The notes beneath the pieces are model-generated. The model made no database searches. It saw nothing but the letters and a program-made list of their open reading frames with translations, and had not been told where the DNA came from. A stretch of DNA of 64,000 bases from Candidatus Uhrbacteria bacterium. Its GTDB lineage: Bacteria > Patescibacteriota > Patescibacteriia > 2-12-FULL-60-25. How positions within the stretch are numbered: the stretch's first letter is position 1; every line of letters begins with the position of its first letter. The position numbers and the translations under genes are program-made. Below, in pieces: positions 7,561 to 16,409 of the stretch. Location: positions 54,075-118,074 of the forward strand of contig RHKK01000002.1 in NCBI GenBank assembly GCA_008363075.1. Reading direction: 5' to 3'.

Positions 7561-9117
7561 TTATTTCGCGTATTCGATCACGCGTTGTTCGCGGATGAGT
7601 GTGACGCGTACTTCGCCGGGGAATTTCATCTCGCTGGCGATCTTGTCCGCGATCTGGCGGGCGAGTTTTGCGGCTTGATAATCATCCACTTCTTTCGGAT
7701 TGACGAACACGCGCAGCTCGCGGCCGGCCTGGATCGCGTAGACCTTGTCCACGCCTTCAAACGAAGAAGCGGCGTTCTCCAATTCTTGCAGGCGCTTCAC
7801 GTACAGCTCGAGCGAGTCCTTGCGCGCGCCGGGTCGTGCGCCGGAAATCGCATCCGCCGCTTTGACGATAATCGCCTCGAGCGTCTTCGGTTTGTCCTCG
7901 TGATGACCGATGCTTTGATAGCAAATCTCTTCCGGAAAGCCGAATTTTTGCAAGATCTTGTAGCCGATTTCCGGATGCGATCCCTGCATGTCATGGTCCA
8001 CGGCCTTGCCCACGTCGTGCAACAAACCGCCGAGTTTGCACACATGCACGTTCGCACCGAGCTCCTCGCCGAGCATGGCGGAAATGCGTGCAACTTCCAT
8101 GGAATGCAAGAGAGCGTTCTGCCCGTAACTTGTACGGAACTTGAGTCGTCCCAAAATTGAGATCAGCTTCGGATCGATGCCGGACGGCGAGATACCGAGA
8201 TCGTAGAGCGCATCTTCGCCCGCCTTGCGGATATCGAGAACAAGTTCGCGCTTGGCCTCGTCCACGAACTCCTCGACGCGTCCCGGATGAATACGGCCGT
8301 CCGCGATCAGTTTTTCGAGCGCACGCTTCGTGACCTGCCGGCGGATGGGGGAGAAGCCCGAAATCGTCACGACGTTCGGCGTGTCGTCCACGATCAGCTC
8401 GCAACCCGTCAGCAGCTCGATCGCCTTGATGTTGCGTCCCTCGCGACCGATGATACGTCCCTTCATTTCCTCCGTCGGCAATTCGACATACGTCGTCGTC
8501 GTTTCGCAGACATGTGACGATGCCTGACGCTGGATCGCCGTCGCAAGAATATTTTTCGCGCGCTTGTCGATCTCGTCCGCGGTGATCTCGTCAAGCTTGC
8601 GCACGCGCGCCATGAGCGCCTCGGAATGATGCTCTTCGATTTCCGCAAGCAAACGATTCAGCGCCGATTCGCGGTCAAGATTTGCGACCTCTTCCAGCTT
8701 CGCGATGGCCCGCAGCTTCAACTCCTCGACGTGCTTATGCGCCTCTTCCGCCTTCTGTCGGGCCTGCTCCACGTCTTCCTTTGCTTTGTCGATATCCAAA
8801 AGTTTTGCGCTGACCGTCTGTTCGCGTTCAAGGAGTGCCTGCTGTTGTTTCTTGAGATCTTCAAGCGCCCGCTTCTCCTCGACGCGGGCTTCTTCCAAAA
8901 TCTTGATGGCTTTGTCTTTGGCTTTTGCAAGTGCTTCGGCTTCGCGGCGCTCCGCGTCTTTTAAAAGATCCGAAGCCTTCCGTTCGGCTTCGGCGATTTT
9001 GTCTTGCGCGTCGGAGAGCTTGCGGCGATGCGAGGCTCCCCGCAGCGCGTAACCGATGGCGAGCCCGAGCGCGGCTCCTCCCGCGAGGGCGATGATGACA
9101 AACAAAGCGTTATTCAT
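7561..9117 (-). CDS. rny: Ribonuclease Y
   Basis: Membrane-anchored endoribonuclease that starts mRNA decay. ATG at 9117 gives the normal N-terminus: a membrane helix at about residues 3-24, a long coiled coil (about 30-190), a KH domain with GRIIGREGRN (about 220-229), and an HD domain with H338 and the HD pair in LLHDVGKA (about 367-368). The length of 518 residues is normal for the family. The in-frame ORF upstream of 9117 runs through a repeat and is not coding. It is transcribed away from truB. Confidence 0.93.
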   Translation of the reverse strand: MNNALFVIIALAGGAALGLAIGYALRGASHRRKLSDAQDKIAEAERKASDLLKDAERREAEALAKAKDKAIKILEEARVEEKRALEDLKKQQQALLEREQTVSAKLLDIDKAKEDVEQARQKAEEAHKHVEELKLRAIAKLEEVANLDRESALNRLLAEIEEHHSEALMARVRKLDEITADEIDKRAKNILATAIQRQASSHVCETTTTYVELPTEEMKGRIIGREGRNIKAIELLTGCELIVDDTPNVVTISGFSPIRRQVTKRALEKLIADGRIHPGRVEEFVDEAKRELVLDIRKAGEDALYDLGISPSGIDPKLISILGRLKFRTSYGQNALLHSMEVARISAMLGEELGANVHVCKLGGLLHDVGKAVDHDMQGSHPEIGYKILQKFGFPEEICYQSIGHHEDKPKTLEAIIVKAADAISGARPGARKDSLELYVKRLQELENAASSFEGVDKVYAIQAGRELRVFVNPKEVDDYQAAKLARQIADKIASEMKFPGEVRVTLIREQRVIEYAK

Positions 9118-9125
9118 ACGAATAC

Positions 9126-9157
9126 GCCGGCAGGCAGGCTCCGCCAAAGGCGGACGA
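9126..9157. repeat. Dispersed-repeat fragment with palindrome
   Basis: CCGGCAGGCAGG followed by TCCGCCAAAGGCGGA, a self-complementary word. This style of intergenic repeat is frequent in candidate-phyla genomes. It lies in the 161-base gap between rny and truB, in which I see no gene. Confidence 0.5.
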
Positions 9158-9278
9158 GCGTTCTCGGGTCTGGTCGTTCGCTCTTGGGTTTTCGCGCACC
9201 ATCTCAACCGGATCTTCGCTCAAAAACGGGGGAATCGATGACGTGGACTTCCTGCGCAACCGGTCGTTCAAAGGGTTG

Positions 9279-9998
9279 TTATTGCGTCTTGAGGCTACCA
9301 AGCGCCTGATCCTTCGTCAATCCGTCTATCTGCAACGCGTCCCGCACGTCATATCCGCCGATCTTCGTCCTTCGTAACTCGAGGCAATACCCGCCCACGC
9401 CGAGTGCGCGGCCAATGTCATCCGCAAGAGATCGGATGTAAGTCCCGCTCGAACATTTCACGTTGATCTTCAAATCGGGCCATCTGTAATCTGTGATCTG
9501 TAATCTGTAAACTTTTACAAATTTCTTCGGCCGCATCTCTTCCGTGGCTTTTCCCGTTCGGGCCAAATCGTACAATTTTTTTCCGCCGATCTTTTTCGCG
9601 CTGTGTAATGGCGCGAGCTGTTCATATCCGCCGCGGAATCGAGCCAACGCCTCCTCGATATCATCCCGACCGACCGGAGGGAGCGGAGGGATCACTTCGA
9701 AGGGATCCCTCGGCTCACGTTGTTCGCTCGGGATGATTTGAGTGATCAACCCCTCCACGTCAAACGTATCGCTCGACGCACCGAGCCGGATGGTCGCCTC
9801 ATATTCTTTGTCCAACCCGACGAGTGCCGTGAGTTTTTTCGTGCCTTTGCCGATCCCGAGGATCAGCAATCCCGTCGCGAACGGATCGAGCGTGCCCGCG
9901 TGTCCGATCCGGCGGATCTTTAAAATCCCGCGCAGCTTGGCCACGACGTCATGCGAGGTCCAGCCCGCGGGCTTGTCGATGAGAAGCAAACCGTCCAT
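9279..9998 (-). CDS. truB: tRNA pseudouridine-55 synthase with two repeat-derived inserts
   Basis: Makes pseudouridine 55 in the T loop of tRNAs. The catalytic motif is [11 protein letters not shown] with Asp38; [16 protein letters not shown] (about 182-197) is the second family block. Two segments are foreign to the family: residues about 88-113 (encoded by an inverted-end repeat at 9661-9736) and about 164-173 ([10 protein letters not shown], encoded by the CTGTAATCTGTGATCTG word repeat at 9481-9512). Both keep the frame open and lie in loops between conserved strands, so the enzyme is probably active. It is divergent from infB, with which it shares a 50-base intergenic region. Confidence 0.92.
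   Translation of the reverse strand: MDGLLLIDKPAGWTSHDVVAKLRGILKIRRIGHAGTLDPFATGLLILGIGKGTKKLTALVGLDKEYEATIRLGASSDTFDVEGLITQIIPSEQREPRDPFEVIPPLPPVGRDDIEEALARFRGGYEQLAPLHSAKKIGGKKLYDLARTGKATEEMRPKKFVKVYRLQITDYRWPDLKINVKCSSGTYIRSLADDIGRALGVGGYCLELRRTKIGGYDVRDALQIDGLTKDQALGSLKTQ
9481..9514. repeat. ATCTGTAATCTGTG word repeat inside truB
   Basis: Three tandem imperfect copies of (T)ATCTGTGATCTG-type words lie inside the coding region, adding about 10 residues. Related word repeats stand between genes at 18640-18700 and 58133-58166. Confidence 0.75.
9661..9736. repeat. 76-base inverted-end repeat inside truB
   Basis: Ends TCATCCCGA and TCGGGATGA are exact inverted copies; the middle has a second inverted word (AGGGATC..GATCCCT). 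It adds about 26 residues in frame to TruB. The type resembles the repeats at 42980 and 54340, which start with TCATCCTGA. Confidence 0.8.
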
Positions 9999-10013
9999 GC
10001 GGAGAGTTTATCC

Positions 10014-10042
10014 TTGACTTTCCGCTCAATCAAGCCTAAACT
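10014..10042 (+). promoter_or_regulatory. Promoter of infB, leaderless transcript
   Basis: TTGACT, 17 bases, TAAACT. The last base of the -10 box is exactly 7 bases before the A of the infB ATG, so transcription should begin at the start codon itself. Confidence 0.75.
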
Positions 10043-10048
10043 CGGCCC

Positions 10049-12064
10049 ATGAACGTCACCGAACTGGCCCGGCGCCTGCGCGTCACCCCGCAACAGCTTT
10101 TGGCAAAATTGCCCGAGCTGGGCTTTGATATCGGCGCGCGTGCGATCAAGGTGGACGATCGCACGGCGGACCAGATCTACAAGAAATGGCTGGAAAACTC
10201 CCGCCGCGAGCGTTTGCGCGAACAGCTCGTTCGTCAACAAAACGTCGGCGCGCGCGAGCCGGGTGCGCCCAAGACCGACATCAAGCTTCCGGCCGTGATC
10301 AGTGTGCGCGATTTTGCGGGACGCATGAACCTCCCCGTCACGCGCGTGATCCAGCAGCTCATGAAGGCGGGCATCCTTGCCTCGCAGAACGAGCGCATCG
10401 ACTTTACGACCGCGAGTATCATCGCGGACGAGCTCGGATACACCGCCACCGCCGAATCGGATGATGAGAAAGAGATGGAGAAGACGGCCGAAGCCGAGGA
10501 CCGCTTGAAGCAAATCCTTACGTCGCAGGAAGAGGCGACGCGCAAGGAACGCGCGCCGGTCATCGTGGTGATGGGGCATGTGGACCACGGCAAGACGCGT
10601 ACGCTCGATGCGATCCGCGCGACAAACGTGATGGAAGGCGAATCCGGCGGCATCACGCAGCACATCGGTGCGTATCAAGTCGAGAAAAAGGATAAAAAAA
10701 TCACCTTCATCGACACGCCGGGCCACGAGGCGTTTACGGTGATGCGATCGCGTGGCGCCAAGGTCGCCGACATCGCGATCCTCGTCGTGGCGGCCGATGA
10801 CGGCGTGCAGCCGCAAACGAAAGAGGCGATCAACATCATCCAGGCCGCGAAGCTGCCGTTCGTCGTGGCGTTGAACAAGATCGACAAACCGGAAGCCGAC
10901 CCGAACCGCGTCCTCGGCCAGCTCGCCGAAGCCGGCGTCACCGTCGAAGAGTGGGGCGGGAAAATCCCGATGGCCAAGATTTCGGCCAAGACGGGACAAG
11001 GCATCGACGAGTTGCTTGATCTCATTCTTCTTGTCGCCGAGGTGGAGAAGGAGCGCATCATGGCGAATCCGGACGCGCGCGCGGCCGGGACGATTATCGA
11101 ATCTCATGTGGACAAGGGCGAAGGCCCGGTCGCGACCGCGATCGTGCAAAACGGCACGCTGCGCCGCAACGACTGGCTTGGCATTAACGGCGTCGCGTAC
11201 GGCCGCGTCCGCATGATGCGCGACTGGAATGGTAAGCCCGTCGAAGTTGCGCCTCCGGGCACGCCGGTCAAGATCCTCGGGTTCAAGATCGCGCCGGCCG
11301 TCGGAGACATTATGGAAGTGCCGGAAGATCCGAAAGCGCTCGAGCAAAAGAAGGCGAAGACCGCGAAGCGCCAGGTCGTCGAGTCGCTCACCGCGACCAA
11401 GATCGCGCCGGCCGAAGGCGAGGAGACGCCGGAAAAGAAGACGCTGAACGTCATTTTGAAGACCGACGTGCTGGGCTCGCTCGAGGCCATCCTCGGCATG
11501 CTGGAAAAGGTCAAGCATGAGTTGGTCGCCGTCGAGGTGATCCAGAAGGGGCTGGGCAACGTGAACGAGAGCGATATCGAGCGCGCGGCGAACTCCGCGC
11601 CGTCGGTCGTGTACGGATTCAATGTGATGGTACCGACCGCGATCGAGGTTGCGGCCCGCGAGAAGGGCGTCGAAGTAAAGAAATATAAGGTGATCTACGA
11701 TCTCTTCGACGACGTGGTGAAGCGCCTGAACGAACTCCTGCCGCAGGAGACCGTCATCACCGAGCTCGGCGACGCCGAAGTCGCGGCGATTTTCCGCACG
11801 GAGTCCGGTCGCATGGTCGTGGGCGTGCGCGTGAAAACCGGCAAGCTGGCGAAGGGCGCGAAGCTACGCGTGTTCCGTGGCGAGGAGATCATCGGTGAAG
11901 GTATGATCGAAAATCTCCAAAGCGGAAAATCGCCGGTCAAGGAGCTCGCGTCGGGCACCGAAGGCGGCCTCTCGTTCTCCGGTAAGACCAAACTCCAGGT
12001 CGGCGACCGCCTTGAGGCCTATCTGGAAGAATCAAAAGTCCGCAAAGTCGAAACGTTTCGGTAA
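10049..12064 (+). CDS. infB: Translation initiation factor IF-2
   Basis: GTPase that brings initiator tRNA to the small ribosomal subunit. The 671-residue protein has a shortened N-terminus with an IF2N-like domain (about 70-130), then the G domain: G1 GHVDHGKT (176-183), G3 DTPGHE (about 222), G4 NKID (about 276), followed by domains II-IV. After GKT the usual Ser-Leu-Leu is Arg-Thr-Leu, a small deviation outside the Walker A ligands. The ATG at 10049 coincides with the predicted transcription start (leaderless mRNA). A repeat with inverted ends follows the stop. Confidence 0.96.
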   Translation: MNVTELARRLRVTPQQLLAKLPELGFDIGARAIKVDDRTADQIYKKWLENSRRERLREQLVRQQNVGAREPGAPKTDIKLPAVISVRDFAGRMNLPVTRVIQQLMKAGILASQNERIDFTTASIIADELGYTATAESDDEKEMEKTAEAEDRLKQILTSQEEATRKERAPVIVVMGHVDHGKTRTLDAIRATNVMEGESGGITQHIGAYQVEKKDKKITFIDTPGHEAFTVMRSRGAKVADIAILVVAADDGVQPQTKEAINIIQAAKLPFVVALNKIDKPEADPNRVLGQLAEAGVTVEEWGGKIPMAKISAKTGQGIDELLDLILLVAEVEKERIMANPDARAAGTIIESHVDKGEGPVATAIVQNGTLRRNDWLGINGVAYGRVRMMRDWNGKPVEVAPPGTPVKILGFKIAPAVGDIMEVPEDPKALEQKKAKTAKRQVVESLTATKIAPAEGEETPEKKTLNVILKTDVLGSLEAILGMLEKVKHELVAVEVIQKGLGNVNESDIERAANSAPSVVYGFNVMVPTAIEVAAREKGVEVKKYKVIYDLFDDVVKRLNELLPQETVITELGDAEVAAIFRTESGRMVVGVRVKTGKLAKGAKLRVFRGEEIIGEGMIENLQSGKSPVKELASGTEGGLSFSGKTKLQVGDRLEAYLEESKVRKVETFR

Positions 12065-12065
12065 T

Positions 12066-12110
12066 GCCTTCGACTTCGCTCAGGCAATATTCGCTGAGCG
12101 TGTCGAAGGC
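12066..12110. repeat. Inverted repeat GCCTTCGAC...GTCGAAGGC
   Basis: Arms GCCTTCGACTTCGCTCA and TGAGCGTGTCGAAGGC with a short loop; followed at 12125-12148 by ACTCGATACTCGATAATCGAG words. Both are interspersed-repeat types; a CGATACTTGATACTCGATAC word also precedes secF at 45958. Confidence 0.75.
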
Positions 12111-12153
12111 GACTTGTCAGACGTTACTCGATACTCGATAATCGAGAAACCCT

Positions 12154-12477
12154 ATGGCACACACCTACACCGATGCAAACTTCGAAAGCGACGTGTTAAA
12201 AAGCGACGCTCCCGTCCTCGTGGATTTTTGGGCGGAATGGTGCGGCCCATGCCGCGTCATGGGTCCGATTCTCGAGGAGGCGGCAAATGAAATCGACGAG
12301 TCCAAGATGAAAATCGGCAAGCTCAACGTGGACGAAAACCAGTCCACGGCGATGAAATACGGCATCATGTCCATCCCGACCATGCTCGTGTTCAAGAACG
12401 GCGAAGTCGCGGACAAGATTATCGGCAGCATGAGTAAAGAGGCTTTGATGGAGAAATTGTCTAAGTATCTTGGCTAG
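12154..12477 (+). CDS. trxA: Thioredoxin
   Basis: Small dithiol reductase, 107 residues. Active site WAEWCGPC with Cys30 and Cys33; the cis-Pro in SIPTMLVF (about residue 71-78) is present. It would be reduced by the TrxB encoded 80 bases downstream, the two genes being separated by a palindromic repeat. Confidence 0.95.
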   Translation: MAHTYTDANFESDVLKSDAPVLVDFWAEWCGPCRVMGPILEEAANEIDESKMKIGKLNVDENQSTAMKYGIMSIPTMLVFKNGEVADKIIGSMSKEALMEKLSKYLG

Positions 12478-12548
12478 TGTCGTTGCGAGCGCAGCGAAGC
12501 AATCCCATCGGATGAGATTGCTTCGTCGCTACGCTCCTCGCAACGACA
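12477..12548. repeat. Palindromic element GTGTCGTTGCGAGCG...
   Basis: 72 bases with inverted ends (GTCGTTGCGAG / CTCGCAACGAC) and inner inverted words (AGCGAAGCAATC / GATTGCTTCG). A second copy, 82 bases, sits in frame inside alaS at 56146-56227. Confidence 0.9.
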
Positions 12549-12556
12549 AATGAATT

Positions 12557-13468
12557 ATGAGAAACGCAGCAATCATTGGGTCGGGTCCCGCGGGCTGGAC
12601 GGCCGCGATCTATGCCGCGCGCGCCAGCCTCGAGCCGATCCTGTTCGAGGGTCTAGAACCCGGCGGTCAGCTCATGACGACGACGGAAGTCGAAAACTTC
12701 CCCGGCTTCGTGCACGGCATCCAGGGTCCGGAACTCATGCAAGTCTTGCGCGATCAGGCGAAACGGTTCGGCACGGAAATCGTCTCGTCGATGGTCGAAT
12801 CACTGAAGCTCGTCGAGGGTGGATTCGAGCTCGTCGCGAACAAGCAGACATATCGTGCGAAAACCGTAATCTTGTCCACCGGCGCGTCGGCACGGCGTCT
12901 CGGTCTCGAAAACGAAAAGCGATTGTACGGCCGCGGCGTGTCCGCTTGTGCGACCTGCGACGGATTTTTCTTCAAGGGAAAAAACGTGATCGTGGTCGGC
13001 GGGGGAGACAGTGCGATGGAAGAATCGAGCTTCCTCACGCGCTTCGCGGAGAAGGTGTATCTCGTGCATCGCCGAGACGCGTTCCGCGCATCCAAGATCA
13101 TGCAGGACCGTGTCAAAGCCAACCCAAAAATCGAAATTGTCTGGGACACGGAAATCGCGGATATTCTCGGCGAAGAAAAAGTCGAGGGCGTCATCCTGAA
13201 GGATACGAACACCGGCGAAACGCGAGAGATGAAGATCGACGGCGTCTTTGCCGCGATCGGCCATGAGCCGAACACGTTGCTCGTGCGCGGTCTCGTCGAT
13301 TTGGACGAAAAGGGATACGTGATCACCGTGCCGGGTTCCACGCTCACCAACGTCCCGGGGCTGTTTGCCTGCGGCGACGTGCAGGACGCAAAATATCGTC
13401 AGGCGATCACGGCCGCCGGAACCGGTTGCATGGCGGCGCTGGACGCGGAGCGGTATTTGTCGCATTAG
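12557..13468 (+). CDS. trxB: Thioredoxin reductase
   Basis: NADPH-dependent flavoprotein that reduces thioredoxin. 303 residues: FAD motif GSGPAG (8-13), redox pair CATC (Cys131, Cys134), NADPH motif GGGDSA (about 148-153) and HRRDAFRAS, and the C-terminal FAD block FACGDVQD (about 273-280). The third residue after GPAG is Trp (GPAGWTAA), a common variant. No Shine-Dalgarno precedes the ATG. Confidence 0.95.
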   Translation: MRNAAIIGSGPAGWTAAIYAARASLEPILFEGLEPGGQLMTTTEVENFPGFVHGIQGPELMQVLRDQAKRFGTEIVSSMVESLKLVEGGFELVANKQTYRAKTVILSTGASARRLGLENEKRLYGRGVSACATCDGFFFKGKNVIVVGGGDSAMEESSFLTRFAEKVYLVHRRDAFRASKIMQDRVKANPKIEIVWDTEIADILGEEKVEGVILKDTNTGETREMKIDGVFAAIGHEPNTLLVRGLVDLDEKGYVITVPGSTLTNVPGLFACGDVQDAKYRQAITAAGTGCMAALDAERYLSH

Positions 13469-13505
13469 TGGACCAGACATCTCTAAGAAAGTAGAATGTA
13501 ACCGT

Positions 13506-14009
13506 ATGCTCACGAGAGAACGGATGAATGAAATTGAAGCAAAGGCTCAGGATGTTTTGTTGAACGCTTTTGTTGATGAGAATTCGTTCAATCTTCCAAT
13601 AAAAATTTCGAAAATTGCAGAAATGCTAGACTTGACCTTGAAAGAAGGCATCTTTAAGGATCCTGACGTGGTCGGCGCATATGACAAAGCGTCGAAGACG
13701 ATTTATGTCTCAGCCAGCGACTCATATTCGCGTAAGGCATTTACGATCGCGCACGAAATGGGGCACTTCATCCTGCATGAAGATAAAAAGCAGGAAACAT
13801 TCTTTCGGAAAGATATTATTTTGTCGGACAAGGAGCAGAGAACCGTTGAGCAGGAGGCGAATTATTTTGCCGCTAATCTTCTGATGCCTCGAGGGACGCT
13901 GACAAGGTACTTCAGGTTAGTTAGAGATGCGAAGCACTTAGCCGATATTTTCGGCGTTTCTCACAGTGCTATGTTATTGCGCTTAAAGAATCTTGGGATG
14001 AATGAGTAA
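13506..14009 (+). CDS. ImmA/IrrE-family metallopeptidase
   Basis: The start is placed at 13506 (ATG at 13524 is an alternative); the longer ORF overlaps trxB in another frame and is not real. The 167-residue protein has the zinc motif HEMGH within FTIAHEMGHFILH (about 81-93) and a downstream EQEANYFAANLLMP block (about 118-131) with the third ligand Glu, as in M78 peptidases of the ImmA/IrrE type, which typically cleave a partner repressor. No Xre-type helix-turn-helix is present. Codon use is much more AT-rich than the neighbours, suggesting transfer. The next gene starts 9 bases later. Confidence 0.85.
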   Translation: MLTRERMNEIEAKAQDVLLNAFVDENSFNLPIKISKIAEMLDLTLKEGIFKDPDVVGAYDKASKTIYVSASDSYSRKAFTIAHEMGHFILHEDKKQETFFRKDIILSDKEQRTVEQEANYFAANLLMPRGTLTRYFRLVRDAKHLADIFGVSHSAMLLRLKNLGMNE

Positions 14010-14017
14010 TTGAAGAT

Positions 14018-14371
14018 ATGGCCGATCAGGTTCCTGCCGAAGTAAGCGGATTCAAGCCCATTTCTCCAGACGGACTCGATCCCAAGATAAAAGGAGCCTA
14101 CAACGGGATTATCTTGGATTTGGAAATCAAAGATAAAAGGCAAAAATTGATGGCCAGACCTATGATCGGCGCGAGCTTGGTCACGTTGCTACTAGTTCAA
14201 AATATTTTAGTTTATTATCTTCTGTTTATTGCATACGGGGAAGATAACATGAAGGATTTGAGCCCAGTGTTATCCATTGTATGCACGGCCACGCTGATTG
14301 AAACCGCCGCAATAGTGCATACGATAGTGAAGTGGATTTTTTCGGACATGGAATATACGATCCGCTCATGA
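14018..14371 (+). CDS. Two-span membrane protein paired with the ImmA-like peptidase
   Basis: 117 residues: about 48 soluble residues, then two hydrophobic helices (ASLVTLLLVQNILVYYLLFIAY, about 52-73, written here as two parts ASLVTLLLVQ and NILVYYLLF; and SIVCTATLIETAAIVHTIVK, about 88-107). It shares the AT-rich composition of the metallopeptidase gene and follows it by 9 bases, so the pair was probably acquired together. No family is recognised. It could be the substrate or the membrane effector of the peptidase. Confidence 0.65.
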   Translation: MADQVPAEVSGFKPISPDGLDPKIKGAYNGIILDLEIKDKRQKLMARPMIGASLVTLLLVQNILVYYLLFIAYGEDNMKDLSPVLSIVCTATLIETAAIVHTIVKWIFSDMEYTIRS

Positions 14372-14419
14372 TCTCAATTGTCCGAAGTATTTTTTTATGA
14401 CGATTCTCTATAAAATGAT

Positions 14420-15634
14420 ATGTCCGTCTTCCAAAACGCGATGAAGCAACTCGACCTCGCGGCCGGGCGCGCCAACGTCCCGCCGTTCGTGATCGAGCGG
14501 TTGCGAAAACCCGAACGCATCGTGGATGTCACGTTTCCCGTCGTCATGGACGACGGCGCCACGCGTCTCTTCGAAGGCTTTCGCGTGCAGTGGAACAGCG
14601 CGCGTGGGCCGTACAAGGGCGGGATTCGCTTCCATCCGCAGGTGGACATGGACGAGGTAAAGGCGCTCGCGTTCTGGATGGCGATCAAGTGCGCCGTCGT
14701 CGGCATTCCGTACGGCGGAGGTAAGGGCGGCGTGATCGTCGATCCGAAGTCGTTGTCCGAAGACGAGGTCGAGAACGTCATGCGCGGATTCACGCGCGCG
14801 GTCGCCGACGTGATCGGCCCGCGCAAGGATATTCCCGCGCCGGACGTGAACACGAGCGCGCGCCTCATGGACGTGCTCGCCGGTGAATACGCGCAGATCG
14901 TCGGCCGCGACGAGCCCGCCGTCGTGACGGGCAAGTCTCTCAAGCACGGCGGTTCGGAAGGTCGCAGCATCGCCACCGCACAAGGCGGTTGGTACGTGCT
15001 TCAGTCCTTATCGAAAGAATTCGACCTCCCGTCCAAACTCCGTTTCGCGATCCAAGGGTTCGGCAACGCGGGGGAAACGTTCGCGCGGATCGCGCATGCG
15101 GCGGGTCATGTCATCGTCGGATTGTCCGATTCGCACGGCTCGATCCGTTCTGAAGAGGGGATTGACCCTGCGGCAGCGAGTGAATGGAAAAAAATGCACG
15201 GGTATCTTGAAGGATTGCCAGGCACCGTCGTGGGCAATCAAAAAGACCTGCTTACGGCGCAATGTGACGTGCTTGTTCCCGCCGCGTTGGAAAACCAACT
15301 GACGGAAGAAATCGCGAACGATGTACAAGCGGATGTGATTCTCGAACTCGCGAACGGGCCGACGACTCCCGAAGCTGACGAGATCTTCTCGGATCGTGAC
15401 ATCATCGTCATCCCGGACGTGCTCGCGAATGCGGGCGGCGTGGCGACGTCGTACCTCGAATGGAAGCAAAATCTTGAAGACGAGCATTGGAGCGAGGAGC
15501 AAGTCATGGACGAGTTGCGACCGATCATGGAACACGCGGCCGAATCCGTGTTCGACGCGGCGGACGAGCTCGACATCCCTCCGCGCGAGGCCGCGTTCGT
15601 CCTCGCCTTGCGTCGCATCGCCGAAGCATATTAA
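14420..15634 (+). CDS. gdhA: Glutamate/leucine-type dehydrogenase
   Basis: NAD(P)-dependent amino-acid dehydrogenase, 404 residues. The substrate site has GPYKGGIRFHP (about 61-71), catalytic-Lys loop PYGGGKGG (about 94-101) and APDVNT (about 137-142), and the Rossmann motif GFGNAG (about 213-218). The ensemble fits glutamate dehydrogenase better than leucine dehydrogenase by length. A TATAAA box at 14409-14414 puts the predicted transcript start at the ATG, so the mRNA should be leaderless. In a small-genome bacterium this may be one of few links to amino-acid metabolism. Confidence 0.9.
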   Translation: MSVFQNAMKQLDLAAGRANVPPFVIERLRKPERIVDVTFPVVMDDGATRLFEGFRVQWNSARGPYKGGIRFHPQVDMDEVKALAFWMAIKCAVVGIPYGGGKGGVIVDPKSLSEDEVENVMRGFTRAVADVIGPRKDIPAPDVNTSARLMDVLAGEYAQIVGRDEPAVVTGKSLKHGGSEGRSIATAQGGWYVLQSLSKEFDLPSKLRFAIQGFGNAGETFARIAHAAGHVIVGLSDSHGSIRSEEGIDPAAASEWKKMHGYLEGLPGTVVGNQKDLLTAQCDVLVPAALENQLTEEIANDVQADVILELANGPTTPEADEIFSDRDIIVIPDVLANAGGVATSYLEWKQNLEDEHWSEEQVMDELRPIMEHAAESVFDAADELDIPPREAAFVLALRRIAEAY

Positions 15635-15666
15635 ATGGACGCATCATTCATTTTTTTATACGCCTT

Positions 15667-16359
15667 ATGTTCGAGAAAATGTTCGGAAAAAAGAAGGAGG
15701 CCGGGACCCCGGCGGGGGAGTCACGGGCGGAAAAGACGACCCGACCATTGGATATCGATGCCATCGGAGTCAAGGAAAAACCGTTCCGCGGCGGCGGGGA
15801 AAAGACGGAGGTATTGAGGCTTCCGGACGGCGTCTTCGTCGGATCCGAGAGTGATTCGCGCGAAGCGGAACTTTCGACGGAATTTCCGGATGCAAGCGGA
15901 GAGATTGTCGCCAAGCGATCGTTCTCGTACGTGCAGACGCCGGACGGTCGCGTCCACTCGACCAAGGCTGCCTTTGAACGCCTGAAGATGGGGGAACAGG
16001 ACGAGGAAAAAAAGATTATTGAGGAGCGGAACATCTCACCCGAAGGGCAGGTTCGATCGACCAAGCGGACGGTAGAGAAAGCCGACGGATCCGTACACGA
16101 GGGCGTGGAACGCATCGCGTACGATACCGAAGGCAACGTGACGGCACGCGAGTACGCGCTGTCGATCGACGGGAAAGAGGTCTACAAGACGGAAACCGTT
16201 CCGGATCCGAACCATCCGGAAAACACGATCACGAAAGTTTTGTTCGACCATCGTCAGGGCATGGAAGGTTCGACCGGGAAGGAATACGAAAGCGTCGGCG
16301 GGGCAAAGCGGTTTCGGAATGCGTTCGATTCCGATAACACCAAGCTCCTGGAACGATAA
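15667..16359 (+). CDS. Hypothetical hydrophilic protein (230 aa)
   Basis: The start ATG at 15667 leaves a short gap after gdhA; the ORF upstream lies in gdhA out of frame. The product begins MFEKMFGKKK and is hydrophilic throughout, with repeated strand-like units (SFSYVQTPDGRVHSTKAAFERL near 83-104 in two parts SFSYVQTPDG and RVHSTKAAFERL; NISPEGQVRSTKRTVEKADG near 122-141), which resemble each other and may be an internal duplication of a 40-residue beta unit. No signal peptide. Function unknown. It ends at the bidirectional terminator. Confidence 0.65.
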   Translation: MFEKMFGKKKEAGTPAGESRAEKTTRPLDIDAIGVKEKPFRGGGEKTEVLRLPDGVFVGSESDSREAELSTEFPDASGEIVAKRSFSYVQTPDGRVHSTKAAFERLKMGEQDEEKKIIEERNISPEGQVRSTKRTVEKADGSVHEGVERIAYDTEGNVTAREYALSIDGKEVYKTETVPDPNHPENTITKVLFDHRQGMEGSTGKEYESVGGAKRFRNAFDSDNTKLLER

Positions 16360-16367
16360 TCGTTGAT

Positions 16368-16409
16368 AACGAAAACACCCACGATTTGAAGTCGTGGGTG
16401 TTTTCGCGG
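16368..16409. terminator. Bidirectional terminator shared with the ncRNA
   Basis: Exact inverted repeat AACACCCACGA / TCGTGGGTGTT with a 7-base loop, A-run on one side and TTTT on the other. It closes the plus-strand gene at 16359 and the minus-strand transcript described next. Confidence 0.85.

Noticed and set aside
9920..11518. 532-codon minus-strand frame opposite infB
   Set aside because: It is the antisense shadow of infB: Arg/Asp/His-rich composition with no domain, and the plus strand has all IF-2 motifs.
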